Origin: Sulfurovum sp.
GTDB lineage: Bacteria > Campylobacterota > Campylobacteria > Campylobacterales > Sulfurovaceae
Assembly: GCA_015490315.1 (NCBI GenBank)
Contig: WFYB01000207.1
Span: 1-11,363, forward strand
DNA length: 11,363 nucleotides
Reading direction: 5' to 3'
The notes under the pieces are model-generated. The model saw nothing but the letters and a program-made list of their open reading frames with translations, did not search any database and was not told the DNA's origin. A program made the position numbers and the translations under genes. Each line of letters starts with the position of its first letter. Positions within the stretch are counted from its first letter, which is position 1. Positions 1 to 6,873 of this stretch are shown here, in pieces.

Positions 1-26
1 AAAGAAATATCCAAGCAAGCACTTTG

Positions 27-32
27 TATAAT
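27..32 (+). promoter_or_regulatory. Candidate -10 box for the ispDF operon
   Basis: A perfect TATAAT hexamer lies 35 bases upstream of the ispDF start codon. No good -35 hexamer sits at 16-18 bases upstream, which is common for sigma-70 promoters in Campylobacterota, where the -35 is poorly conserved. Transcription would start near position 39, giving a leader of about 30 bases that contains the Shine-Dalgarno at 56-62. Only 67 bases of upstream sequence are visible, so readthrough from an upstream gene cannot be excluded. Confidence 0.4.
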
Positions 33-67
33 CCGTTACTATTTGATACATTTACGAAGGGGTATGC

Positions 68-1207
68 TTGTCCAATGTTACGTTAATACTCTTGGGGGCA
101 GGAAGCTCATCGAGATTTGATAGCAGTGTCAAGAAACAGTGGCTCTACTCAACAGAGCAGCCGCTCTGGCTTCAGGTCGCACGCCATTTCGAAGCACTCC
201 ACCCTTTTGCGAAGATCATCATCGTCTCCTCTGCCGAAGATATACGCTTCATGCCCTACTTTGCGGACTATACTTATGTAGTGGGCGGCGATAGCAGACA
301 GGCATCGCTCACCAATGCGCTTGCCAAGGTGCAGAGCCGCTATGTACTGGTGAGTGACATCGCGCGAGCCTGTGTACCTGCCGATATGGTAGCGCGCATA
401 CTCGCTGCCAAAGAGGAGGCAGCATGCATCGTTCCTGCACTCAGTGCTACCGATACGCTCTATATGGATGACCTTCCCCTTGACAGAGAGAAGGTACACA
501 TCATCCAGACACCGCAGCTGAGTGTTACCGAAACACTCAAAAAGTCACTAAAAAGTGACAAACTCTTTACTGATGACTCCTCTGCCATCGCAGCACTCGG
601 GGAGAAAATACACTTTGTCGAGGGTGACACCAGAGCACACAAGCTGACTACGGTTGCCGATCTGGACAAGCTGCCCTGTCTTCAGCCACCTGTCAAGCGG
701 ACGATGACCGGCTTTGGTCTGGATATCCATCCTTTTGAGCTGGGCAAACCCATGGTACTTGGTGGTGTGGCGATAGACTCAGAAGTAGGATTCAAGGCGC
801 ACAGTGACGGGGATGTGGCAATCCATGCACTCATCGATGCACTGCTTGGTGCCGCAGGTATGGGAGATATCGGAGAGCTCTACCCCGATACTGATGCCAC
901 CTACAAAGGTGCAGACTCCAAAGTACTACTGCAAGATACTGTCAGTAAAGTGCAGAGCCACGGCTTCGAGATCGGCAATGTCGATCTGACCATCCTTGCC
1001 CAAGCACCCAGGATCAACCCCTACAAACTACAGATACGCAAAACCCTCGCTTCACTGCTGCAGCTTCCGATGCAGCGTGTCAATATCAAAGCAACCACCG
1101 CCGAAAAACTCGGCTTTGTCGGAAGAAAAGAGGGAGTGACCGTGCATGCCGTCGCTACTTTGCACTATTTTGACTGGACAAAACTCATCTCAGGACAGAC
1201 ATCATGA
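68..1207 (+). CDS. ispDF: Bifunctional IspDF: MEP cytidylyltransferase / MECDP synthase
   Basis: This 379-residue fusion carries out two steps of the non-mevalonate (MEP) isoprenoid pathway in the cytoplasm: CTP-dependent formation of CDP-methylerythritol (IspD half, about residues 1-205) and cyclisation to 2-C-methyl-erythritol 2,4-cyclodiphosphate (IspF half, about 213-367). The IspD half shows the nucleotide-binding LLGAGSSSRF loop with R16 and K23, a VSDIARAC segment (D97, R100) matching the usual HDAARP, and TDDSSAIAA at 168-176. The IspF half has the metal ligands D219-x-H221 and H253, the AHSDGDVAIHAL motif at 244-255, and the KATTAEKLGFVGR block at 341-353. The start is TTG at 68: GAAGGGG at 56-62 is a well-spaced Shine-Dalgarno, the ATG at 64 is out of frame, and the next in-frame Met (residue 62) would delete the nucleotide-binding loop. 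The fusion is usual in Campylobacterota and alphaproteobacteria. The stop overlaps the next start by ATGA, implying translational coupling. Confidence 0.96.
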   Translation: MSNVTLILLGAGSSSRFDSSVKKQWLYSTEQPLWLQVARHFEALHPFAKIIIVSSAEDIRFMPYFADYTYVVGGDSRQASLTNALAKVQSRYVLVSDIARACVPADMVARILAAKEEAACIVPALSATDTLYMDDLPLDREKVHIIQTPQLSVTETLKKSLKSDKLFTDDSSAIAALGEKIHFVEGDTRAHKLTTVADLDKLPCLQPPVKRTMTGFGLDIHPFELGKPMVLGGVAIDSEVGFKAHSDGDVAIHALIDALLGAAGMGDIGELYPDTDATYKGADSKVLLQDTVSKVQSHGFEIGNVDLTILAQAPRINPYKLQIRKTLASLLQLPMQRVNIKATTAEKLGFVGRKEGVTVHAVATLHYFDWTKLISGQTS

Positions 1208-2091
1208 AAATCATTATCGTAGAAAACGAACTCTATCTGGCACAAAGTATCGCCTCCAAACTTGGCGAAAACGGATTTGAGACAGAGATCTTCAGTTCGA
1301 TCAAAGAGGCGATGGAGAGCAGCGGCGATGTCTATCTCCTCTCGACCAACCTGCCAGGACAGAACACCGCGCCACTCATCACCAAGTTTCAAGATAAGAT
1401 CATCATCCTGATGGTCAACTATATCAATAACGACACTGTCAGTGAACCGTTGAAGCTCGGAGCACGCGACTATATCGTCAAACCTTTCATGATAGAGGAG
1501 CTGCTTCGCAAGATCGAACACTATCAGGAGTATCAACAGCTCAAACGCCATACCGAATTTTACCGTCACTATATAGACGATCTGCTCAAAGATATCACCA
1601 TAGATATAGATATCGATATCACTAAGTTCAATACGCCATTGATTATCCAGACCAACTACCAAAGACTGGTAGACAAAGTGGTCTTCGAATATGCACAGCA
1701 TCACGACAGGCTTCTAAGCTTTGTCCCGCTCAGTGACAAGGACTGGAAAGAGAAGATAGAGACAAGCCCCAAAGAGGCTCTCCTCTATCTCACAGAGATA
1801 CACACCCTCAAAAAAGCAGAAAAAGAGAAACTGCTCGAAATGCTAAAACCCCGCAACTTTATCCTCTGTGCCACCTGTGAAATAGAATCTGACTATGAGA
1901 CGATCACACTCAATGCCGACTCTAAGCTCTATGACCAAAATGAGATCCTTACCATCGATGACTACGTCAAATTTATCGTCAACTCGTTCCAATACAAGTT
2001 CCCCGATACAGAACTCTCCAAAAAGCTCGGGATCTCACGCAAAAGTCTCTGGGAGAAGAGAAAAAAATATGGTCTATTCAAGAAAAAGTAG
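1204..2091 (+). CDS. Atypical orphan response regulator, HP1021/CemR (Cj1608) family
   Basis: This 295-residue regulator has an N-terminal receiver fold (about 1-108), a middle region, and a C-terminal Fis-type helix-turn-helix (about 247-295, with ELSKKLGISRKSLWEKRKKYG). The receiver keeps acidic residues E7 and E9 and the KPF lysine K93. The phosphoacceptor position holds Ser47 (VYLLSTNLPG), and the switch Thr/Ser is Met70, so classical phosphorylation is unlikely. The middle segment, with ALLYLTEIHTLKKAEKEKLLEML at 192-214, resembles a worn-down Walker-B region of NtrC-type AAA+ domains, but no Walker A is seen. Gene order ispDF - regulator - sat - pgpA and the length match Cj1608 of C. 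jejuni and HP1021 of H. pylori. Those proteins work without phosphorylation, respond to redox state and control metabolic genes; HP1021 also acts at the replication origin. C222 and C225 are visible redox candidates. The start ATG overlaps the ispDF stop. Confidence 0.88.
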   Translation: MKIIIVENELYLAQSIASKLGENGFETEIFSSIKEAMESSGDVYLLSTNLPGQNTAPLITKFQDKIIILMVNYINNDTVSEPLKLGARDYIVKPFMIEELLRKIEHYQEYQQLKRHTEFYRHYIDDLLKDITIDIDIDITKFNTPLIIQTNYQRLVDKVVFEYAQHHDRLLSFVPLSDKDWKEKIETSPKEALLYLTEIHTLKKAEKEKLLEMLKPRNFILCATCEIESDYETITLNADSKLYDQNEILTIDDYVKFIVNSFQYKFPDTELSKKLGISRKSLWEKRKKYGLFKKK

Positions 2092-2100
2092 AGGTGCCAA

Positions 2101-3282
2101 ATGAACAATAGAAAATCACTCTATATCGATACCGAAGCACTCTCTACCCTCGCTCTCGTCAAAGCAGGGCTCATCTCTCCTGTCGAGGGATTGATGGGAG
2201 AACAAGAAGCGAAAGAGGTCGACAGTACCAAAATGTACAAGGGCGTACCCTTCCCATTCTCCTTTATCCTTGCTCCAACTGGAGATAAGAACCGTCAGAC
2301 ACTTCAGATGCTGAAAAAAGGAGAGAAAGTCGATCTGATCAACGAAGGCAAGAAGGTAGGCGAACTCATCGTCGATGAAACCTTCAAGATCGATCCCAGA
2401 CAACGCCTCTACAACATCTACGGCACCTACGACCAGTCTCACCCGGGAGTCAAAAACACACTTGCAAGGCTTGGCGAGATCGCTGTGAGCGGAGAGTACA
2501 CGGTAAAGTATCCGCTCATCACCGACAATATCAACCGTATCGAAAAGATGATCAACAAAACAGGTGCCAAGTTCATCTCCTCACTGATGCTCGCCGCCAA
2601 CCCGCTCAACCGTGCGCATGAGAGGATGATTCGTCAGGCTGTCTCCGATTCGGATCTGCTGATCATCTTTTTACGTAAGCCGTTTACCTCGGAGGGGCTC
2701 AGATACGATATCAGACACAATGCCCTTACCACCTTCGTCGACAACTTCCTGCCGCGCAACAAAGTGCTTATCATCCCCTTTGAAAATACCTATATTTTCG
2801 CCGGATATAACGAACTGATCCTCGATGCCCTGCTGGCAAAAAACTACGGCTGCCATCAGCTCGTCGTTGGGAAAAACCACGGAGGACTGGGGCTCTACTA
2901 TGACCAGAACCGACTCAACTCTGTCTTTGACCTCTGCAAAAATATCGATATCCATATCAAAACAGTCGATGAATACGTCTACTGCGATACCTGTAAAACG
3001 CTGGTCAGTACCGAGACTTGCCCCCATGGTCAGCACCACCATGTGCACTACCACAGCGAGTCGATCATGAAACTGATCCAGTCCGGGCTGATCCCCCCTT
3101 CGATTCTCGTACGCAAAGAGGTAAGTGCCAATATCCTCGCAGCCCTTTTCCCTGAGCGTTTTGAAAACCTGCAGGAGATGCACTACTCACTGATGCCCGG
3201 ATCCGGACTGCTCGAGCAACAGAGTGAAGAGCAGTTCTATCTGAAACTGATCGAACTCTACCAGACCTCATCACTGACCTGA
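2101..3282 (+). CDS. sat: ATP sulfurylase (sulfate adenylyltransferase) homologue with altered active site
   Basis: The 393-residue protein has the layout of a bacterial homo-oligomeric ATP sulfurylase: a PUA-like N-terminal domain (about 1-155), a catalytic nucleotidyltransferase domain (about 156-290) and a C-terminal zinc knot (C295, C298, C307, then H309 in a His-rich stretch). True Sat converts sulfate plus ATP to APS and pyrophosphate, or the reverse in sulfur oxidisers. The signature QTRNPxHRAHE reads LAANPLNRAHE at 164-174, so the Gln and Arg that bind sulfate and the first His of the HxxH pair are replaced. The usual GRDHAG reads GKNHGG at 257-262. Cj1609 of C. jejuni occupies the same place and carries the same annotation. 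Family membership is clear, but classical sulfurylase activity is doubtful. GAGGTG at 2091-2096 is the Shine-Dalgarno, 9 bases after the preceding stop. Confidence 0.85.
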   Translation: MNNRKSLYIDTEALSTLALVKAGLISPVEGLMGEQEAKEVDSTKMYKGVPFPFSFILAPTGDKNRQTLQMLKKGEKVDLINEGKKVGELIVDETFKIDPRQRLYNIYGTYDQSHPGVKNTLARLGEIAVSGEYTVKYPLITDNINRIEKMINKTGAKFISSLMLAANPLNRAHERMIRQAVSDSDLLIIFLRKPFTSEGLRYDIRHNALTTFVDNFLPRNKVLIIPFENTYIFAGYNELILDALLAKNYGCHQLVVGKNHGGLGLYYDQNRLNSVFDLCKNIDIHIKTVDEYVYCDTCKTLVSTETCPHGQHHHVHYHSESIMKLIQSGLIPPSILVRKEVSANILAALFPERFENLQEMHYSLMPGSGLLEQQSEEQFYLKLIELYQTSSLT

Positions 3283-3303
3283 TAGAAAAATATAGGAGCC
3301 ACC

Positions 3304-3795
3304 ATGACACTGCAAAAACTCTTTCTCACCTTTTTTGGCGCGGGACTCAGCCCCAAGGCACCCGGTACTGTAGGGACACTCGCATCTCTGCCTGTCGGAC
3401 TTGCTGTACTCTACTACTTCGGGATGGAGACACTCTTTATGCTGACGGTTGCCGTCACTGTCATCGGTATCTTCGAGATCAATAAATATGAACAACAGAC
3501 CGGTACCCACGACCAGCAGGAGATCGTCATCGATGAAGCGGCAGGGATGTGGCTGAGCCTGATGATCGCCCACTCCACTGCCGCGACACTCACCTATCCC
3601 TATGCCGATATCCTTGCTGTTATACTCAGCTTTGCAGCATTCCGTCTCTTCGATATCTGGAAACCCTCAACCATCGGCTGGATCGACAGAGAACTCAAAG
3701 GCGGACTGGGAGTCATGCTCGATGATGTCCTCGCCGGTATCGCAGGCGGGCTACTCAGTGCCCTGATTTTGATAGGAATAGGTAAAATGCTTTAA
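3304..3795 (+). CDS. pgpA: Phosphatidylglycerophosphatase A
   Basis: This 163-residue inner-membrane enzyme dephosphorylates phosphatidylglycerophosphate to phosphatidylglycerol. It shows the family hallmarks in order: FGAGLSPKAPGTVGTLASLP at 11-30, IVIDEAAGMW at 74-83, FRLFDIWKPSTIGWID at 113-128, and GGLGVMLDDVLAG at 133-145, which carries the paired aspartates D140-D141. Hydrophobic helices run through about 30-57, 83-112 and 142-161. Its length is normal for the family. AGGAG at 3294-3298 sits five bases before the ATG, 21 bases after the preceding gene, so it is the last gene of the ispDF operon. Phosphatidylglycerol synthesis has no obvious link to the regulator, but the same order occurs in Campylobacter. 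Confidence 0.95.
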   Translation: MTLQKLFLTFFGAGLSPKAPGTVGTLASLPVGLAVLYYFGMETLFMLTVAVTVIGIFEINKYEQQTGTHDQQEIVIDEAAGMWLSLMIAHSTAATLTYPYADILAVILSFAAFRLFDIWKPSTIGWIDRELKGGLGVMLDDVLAGIAGGLLSALILIGIGKML

Positions 3796-3824
3796 GTTTC
3801 GCGACTGAAAGCTACTTCTTTTTT
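3795..3824 (+). terminator. Weak intrinsic terminator after pgpA
   Basis: AGTTTC (3795-3800) can pair with GAAAGCT (3807-3813) across a six-base loop, with one bulged G, and is followed by a run of six T at 3819-3824. The stem is short, so this is probably leaky. The stronger hairpin at 3871-3900 would back it up. Confidence 0.35.
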
Positions 3825-3858
3825 CCATAAATATTCTTTTTTGTAATATATATTATTA

Positions 3859-5448
3859 CTAAAAATTATCGAAAATGTCGAAGTGACCTTCGACATTTTC
3901 CTGCCTTTTTGATCCTTTTTCTGCCTTTTTCTTCCCCACAGCCAACCCGACTCCAGGCACCAGCTTAGATGCCATTTTGCCTGCGAATTTGGTGCCGTCT
4001 TTGGCGAGGAGTTTTCCGGCTGTCTGCTCTGTGGCTTTAAGTTCGGCAGCGCCATACATCGCTGTAGCGCCGTTAGCAACGGTTGCGGTACCCATAATGA
4101 CTGCTGCGTCTGTTGTGCTCATAGATGAGCCCTCTGCCTGTGGCGGTGTGGTCGCATGGTTATCTCCCATGTAGCCCTCGTAGCCTTCTTCTGCGGCACC
4201 GGCAAGGGAGGTTAATCCTATCATCGCAGCTGCGCCGCCTATGAACTTCCCTGCCTTGGTTTTTGCGAAGGATTTGCCTATCTCTTTGTACCATGATTTG
4301 GTTTCGGCGGATTTTGTGTTATAATTTCCTGTAAGTCGATCATTTAATGAAGGAGTTTTATCATGCTTACCACTATTTTGGCTGAAGTCGCTATTATTAT
4401 TGGATTGTTTTTTGTCGGGGCTGCCGTTCTCGGAGCCATTCAGGGATTCTTCGGACTTGGAAAATGGAGAAAATCTACTAAATAGATTTCCAGACTTATC
4501 CAACACTTTCTCCCCCGCTTTCCCCATTGGGTTTCCAAGTGCTTTATTACCCAGATAAATCCCGAGACCCTCTGCGGCGATGCGCCCTGCGTTGTCGAAC
4601 AATGGGGCATCCGATTCTCCGCCGTTTGCCGTATTGATACCCATCCAAGATGCGGCTGTCTGCAGCCAGTTTTTTGCATGGACGCCTGTTTCAATGTTTT
4701 CACTTTTTCCATATGTATAGCTGTCTGTTTTGGATGCTGCAATAGAGGATATGTGTCCGCTTCCTGAACTCTTGGTTGTATTCCATGTTATGCCTCCGGC
4801 TACAAATCTGTCTGATCTATCCATAGCACCGGCAGCGAGCTTTGCCATACCCATAGCAAACTGTGAACCACTATTTGCTTCCCAGTTATCAGGTGTAGAT
4901 CCCTGTTTTAAGACACCAGCTTGCACAAAGTCATCGATGATTGCTTTTTGTTGTTCGGGAGATTGCTTTTTGAATGCCTGATTCCCTATCAGATCACCCA
5001 TATAAGCTTGTGTCTTTTCCGCAGAAGCAAGCTCTATATTCTGTGCTTTGTCCACAATAGCTTTCTTCCCTGCAGATATTTTAGACGACTGGACAAACTG
5101 ATCTTCATTGTCGTAAGTATCCAGAGTCTGCTTATCAGCCGCTGTCTTTCCTCTTGCCATGGCAATAGACATACCGATGTACTCATCCTTGCCGCCTGCT
5201 TCCTTGACGCTGGCGATGCTGCTTTCAAGCTTGGCGCCTTGCAGGGCTGCGGCGAGGTTGGCCGCGGCGTTGGTGATACCCTGTCCGAGTATTGCAGAGG
5301 CGGGGATCGCACCGCTTATGATGCCTTTGGCGAGGCTTTTGGCATCTTCATCGGAGAGTCCGGCGGCTTTGGCGTGGGCTATGATGCTGGATTGGGTGGC
5401 GATGACTACAGTATTGTGTTCCCACGCACAGCATAGGAACAAACTCAA
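3859..5448 (-). CDS. Probable truncated TraG-like (conjugation) C-terminal region, or unknown Ala/Gly-rich protein
   Basis: This is a 529-residue open frame with no catalytic motif that I recognise. Residues 14-75 are an Ala-rich helical segment, 80-215 are charged and helical, and 215-260 are Ser/Thr/Gly-rich. A disordered Ser/Asn/Lys linker spans about 322-385. Gly/Ala hydrophobic stretches lie at 400-418, 447-468 and 487-505, and the tail is Lys-rich. The composition and layout resemble the soluble C-terminal half of TraG-like mating-pair stabilisation proteins; I rate this similarity as tentative. The only in-frame start is TTG at 5448, with no Shine-Dalgarno, and the first residues (FLCCAWEHN) are encoded by a REP-like palindrome. 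The frame is in phase with the GTPase gene just upstream, separated by its TAA. I see no N-terminal membrane domain, no other conjugation gene and unlike neighbours, so a transferred 3' remnant is likely. An intact unknown gene is the alternative. Confidence 0.45.
   Translation of the reverse strand: MSLFLCCAWEHNTVVIATQSSIIAHAKAAGLSDEDAKSLAKGIISGAIPASAILGQGITNAAANLAAALQGAKLESSIASVKEAGGKDEYIGMSIAMARGKTAADKQTLDTYDNEDQFVQSSKISAGKKAIVDKAQNIELASAEKTQAYMGDLIGNQAFKKQSPEQQKAIIDDFVQAGVLKQGSTPDNWEANSGSQFAMGMAKLAAGAMDRSDRFVAGGITWNTTKSSGSGHISSIAASKTDSYTYGKSENIETGVHAKNWLQTAASWMGINTANGGESDAPLFDNAGRIAAEGLGIYLGNKALGNPMGKAGEKVLDKSGNLFSRFSPFSKSEESLNGSENGSPDKKQSNNNSDFSQNSGKHDKTPSLNDRLTGNYNTKSAETKSWYKEIGKSFAKTKAGKFIGGAAAMIGLTSLAGAAEEGYEGYMGDNHATTPPQAEGSSMSTTDAAVIMGTATVANGATAMYGAAELKATEQTAGKLLAKDGTKFAGKMASKLVPGVGLAVGKKKAEKGSKRQENVEGHFDIFDNF
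3871..3900. terminator. Perfect 13-bp hairpin, probable bidirectional terminator
   Basis: GAAAATGTCGAAG (3871-3883) and its exact complement (3888-3900) flank a four-base loop. Reading +, a T5 run follows at about 3905; reading -, the sequence continues gataa then T5. It lies between pgpA and the convergent gene. Its whole length is also coding for the last residues of the - strand frame (ENVEGHFDIF), so the stop codon at 3859-3861 falls just beyond the stem. Confidence 0.6.
4317..4325 (+). promoter_or_regulatory. Extended -10 promoter candidate inside the antisense frame
   Basis: TGT plus TATAAT (4320-4325) is a perfect extended -10. A partial -35 (TTGGTT, 4298-4303) lies 16 bases upstream. 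It points at the 40-codon frame at 4363-4485, giving a leader of about 30 bases. Confidence 0.4.
4363..4485 (+). CDS. Candidate 40-residue hydrophobic small membrane protein, antisense to the 529-codon frame
   Basis: The frame runs from ATG at 4363 to TAG at 4483-4485. The protein starts MLTTILAEV, has one hydrophobic stretch of about 24 residues (5-30: AIIIGLFFVGAAVLGAIQGFF with flanks) and ends in the basic tail GKWRKSTK, an arrangement typical of single-span small membrane proteins, type I toxins or small holins. AAGGAG at 4350-4355 is a perfect Shine-Dalgarno seven bases before the ATG, and an extended -10 box sits at 4317-4325. Caution: its codons are exactly complementary, codon for codon, to the Ser/Asn/Lys linker (residues 322-362) of the opposite frame, and the antisense of AAA/AAT/TCC-type codons is automatically hydrophobic. 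The start signals, not the hydrophobicity, are therefore the real evidence. I recognise no homologue. Confidence 0.35.
   Translation: MLTTILAEVAIIIGLFFVGAAVLGAIQGFFGLGKWRKSTK
5417..5441. repeat. REP-like palindrome at the 5' edge of the 529-codon frame
   Basis: TGTTCC (5417-5422) and GGAACA (5436-5441) form a perfect six-base stem. The core between them, which on the - strand reads TATGCTGTGCGTG, continues the symmetry with A-T, G-C and C-G pairs around an ACA loop. Short palindromes of this form (GTTCC-TATGC...GCGTGG-GAAC) are, to my knowledge, widespread intergenic REP-type repeats in proteobacterial genomes. Only one copy is in the window, so repetitiveness is not shown here. Confidence 0.45.
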
Positions 5449-5466
5449 TATAAAGTGTATACGAAA

Positions 5467-6873
5467 TTATATGATACTTTCTATTGTCTCTTGCAAAAGT
5501 TGGCTGTACGCTTCAAAAACCTCGCTCTCTATCTCTTTGTCTGAGCGAAACGCTTTATGGTACTTTTCCAGTCTCTTCTGTCGCTCTTCATCGAGCCACT
5601 CCTCTTTGAAACGAGTGTCAGGGGTAAGTGCGAGGGGCTCTCTCCTGGCATGTGAACGTGATGCGAGCTTTGTGACAAGATAGAGTGCCCGTCCCAGAAG
5701 GATATAGGGGAAATTTCTGTTTCCCATCGGTCCTACCTGTAGGTATCGTTTGCCCAGTTTCTGTCCGAGTACTTTGACATTGGAGAGTTCATCAAACCCA
5801 AAGTAGGCTCCCACACCGCCTACCACTGCGCCGATCGCACCGCCGACAAAGAGCGTATGTCCTGCAAAGAGCAGATCGATCCCTGCACCCGTAACAGCAC
5901 CGGTCGTCGCAGCAGTGAGCATCATCTCCTTGCGTGTCAAGCCAAAGATATCTGCCGAAGATTCCGAGAAGAGATCCATCCCCTCAAAGAGCAGCGGTGC
6001 CTCATCTACTTCAAGATGCGCATGGTTCCATATCCTCTCTATCTTCGCATGACTCTCTGCCTCCAGTTGCCGTAGCTTCTGCTCATAGCGCTTCCGGATC
6101 TCCTCTTTCTCCTGCTGGGTTGCCTCTTCACCTTTGATAGTGAGCTTTTCCCGATATCCCAGTGCAGTGACGATCAACGCCGTGATCACCTCTGCACTCT
6201 GCCTGATTTTTTGGTGCTGATACTGTTCAAAGAGCTGAATAGACTCTTTGATCTGCGCCGTCCACTCTTCGCGCAGCTGTGCCATACTCTCCAAAATAGC
6301 AATCTGTTGAGCAGTGTCCGTGCGCATAGGGTTGAAGGTGCGTATGCTTTTGAAGTATTGGTTGAGTGCAGGTTTCCACTCACTGGCATAATCATCCTCA
6401 TCGATATGGTTCAGCAGTGCCATTGAGGGCTGTCCCGTCCACTGCAGGATCTCCATCTGGGCCTCATACTCTTCCCCGTAGGGCTTTGAGGCATCGACCA
6501 CATAGATGATCCCCGCACCCTGCATGATCGGTTTGAGCAGCTCGATCTCGTCATGATACCGGGGGTCATCACGGTGCGTCTCGATGAACTTGCGCACAAC
6601 TTCTGGACGTTTGGCGGCACTGACATCATGGGATTTGAGCCACTCCAGTACCCCTCTGGCACGCTGAAAACCGGGGGTATCTATCAGCTCATAGATCACT
6701 CTGCCGTCAACCTGCAGGGGATAGCTCTTTTGCTCGTGTGTCGTTCCCGGTACATTTGAGATGGCTACCGTATCATCCTGCGCCAAGGCAGCTACGATCG
6801 AGCTCTTGCCTTTGTTGGGGTGTCCTACCACGGCAAATTTCGGTGTCTCTTTGGGTATCAGCGCTTTATCCAT
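5467..6873 (-). CDS. GTPase with C-terminal DUF3482-type domain
   Basis: This is an Era/TrmE-like P-loop GTPase of about 468 residues. The motifs, counted from the start chosen here, are G1 GHPNKGKS (17-24), G2 PGTT (42-45), G3 DTPG (65-68) and G4 NHID (155-158, the usual NKxD with Lys replaced by His). A helical region follows (about 195-290, partly coiled coil), then a glycine-rich hydrophobic stretch (325-362) that may contact the membrane, then a charged C-terminal helix region. It pairs with the DUF2868-type membrane protein encoded just upstream. This pairing is widespread in proteobacteria, but the process it serves is not established. I chose ATG at 6873 because GGAGG lies five bases before it; an ATG at 6885 would add MEER but has no spaced Shine-Dalgarno. 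The start lies inside the end of the preceding gene (16-base overlap), so the two are co-translated. Confidence 0.88.
   Translation of the reverse strand: MDKALIPKETPKFAVVGHPNKGKSSIVAALAQDDTVAISNVPGTTHEQKSYPLQVDGRVIYELIDTPGFQRARGVLEWLKSHDVSAAKRPEVVRKFIETHRDDPRYHDEIELLKPIMQGAGIIYVVDASKPYGEEYEAQMEILQWTGQPSMALLNHIDEDDYASEWKPALNQYFKSIRTFNPMRTDTAQQIAILESMAQLREEWTAQIKESIQLFEQYQHQKIRQSAEVITALIVTALGYREKLTIKGEEATQQEKEEIRKRYEQKLRQLEAESHAKIERIWNHAHLEVDEAPLLFEGMDLFSESSADIFGLTRKEMMLTAATTGAVTGAGIDLLFAGHTLFVGGAIGAVVGGVGAYFGFDELSNVKVLGQKLGKRYLQVGPMGNRNFPYILLGRALYLVTKLASRSHARREPLALTPDTRFKEEWLDEERQKRLEKYHKAFRSDKEIESEVFEAYSQLLQETIESII

Noticed and set aside
64..66. ATG just upstream of the ispDF TTG as the start codon
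   Set aside because: It is out of frame with the IspD reading frame and too close to GAAGGGG; TTG at 68 preserves the nucleotide-binding loop.
1165..1704. 179-codon - strand frame opposite the response regulator
   Set aside because: It is opposite a clearly conserved gene; its Ile/Asp-rich content mirrors the regulator's codons.
2671..3183. 170-codon - strand frame opposite the sat-like gene
   Set aside because: It lies entirely within a conserved gene on the other strand and has no supporting signals.
4921..5436. 171-codon + strand frame
   Set aside because: It is antisense to the 529-codon frame with biased Gly/Asp composition typical of a complementary-strand artefact, and I see no Shine-Dalgarno.
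5159..5683. 174-codon + strand frame across the GTPase/529-codon junction
   Set aside because: It is a shadow of two - strand genes, with low-complexity Ala/Leu/Ser content and no start signal.
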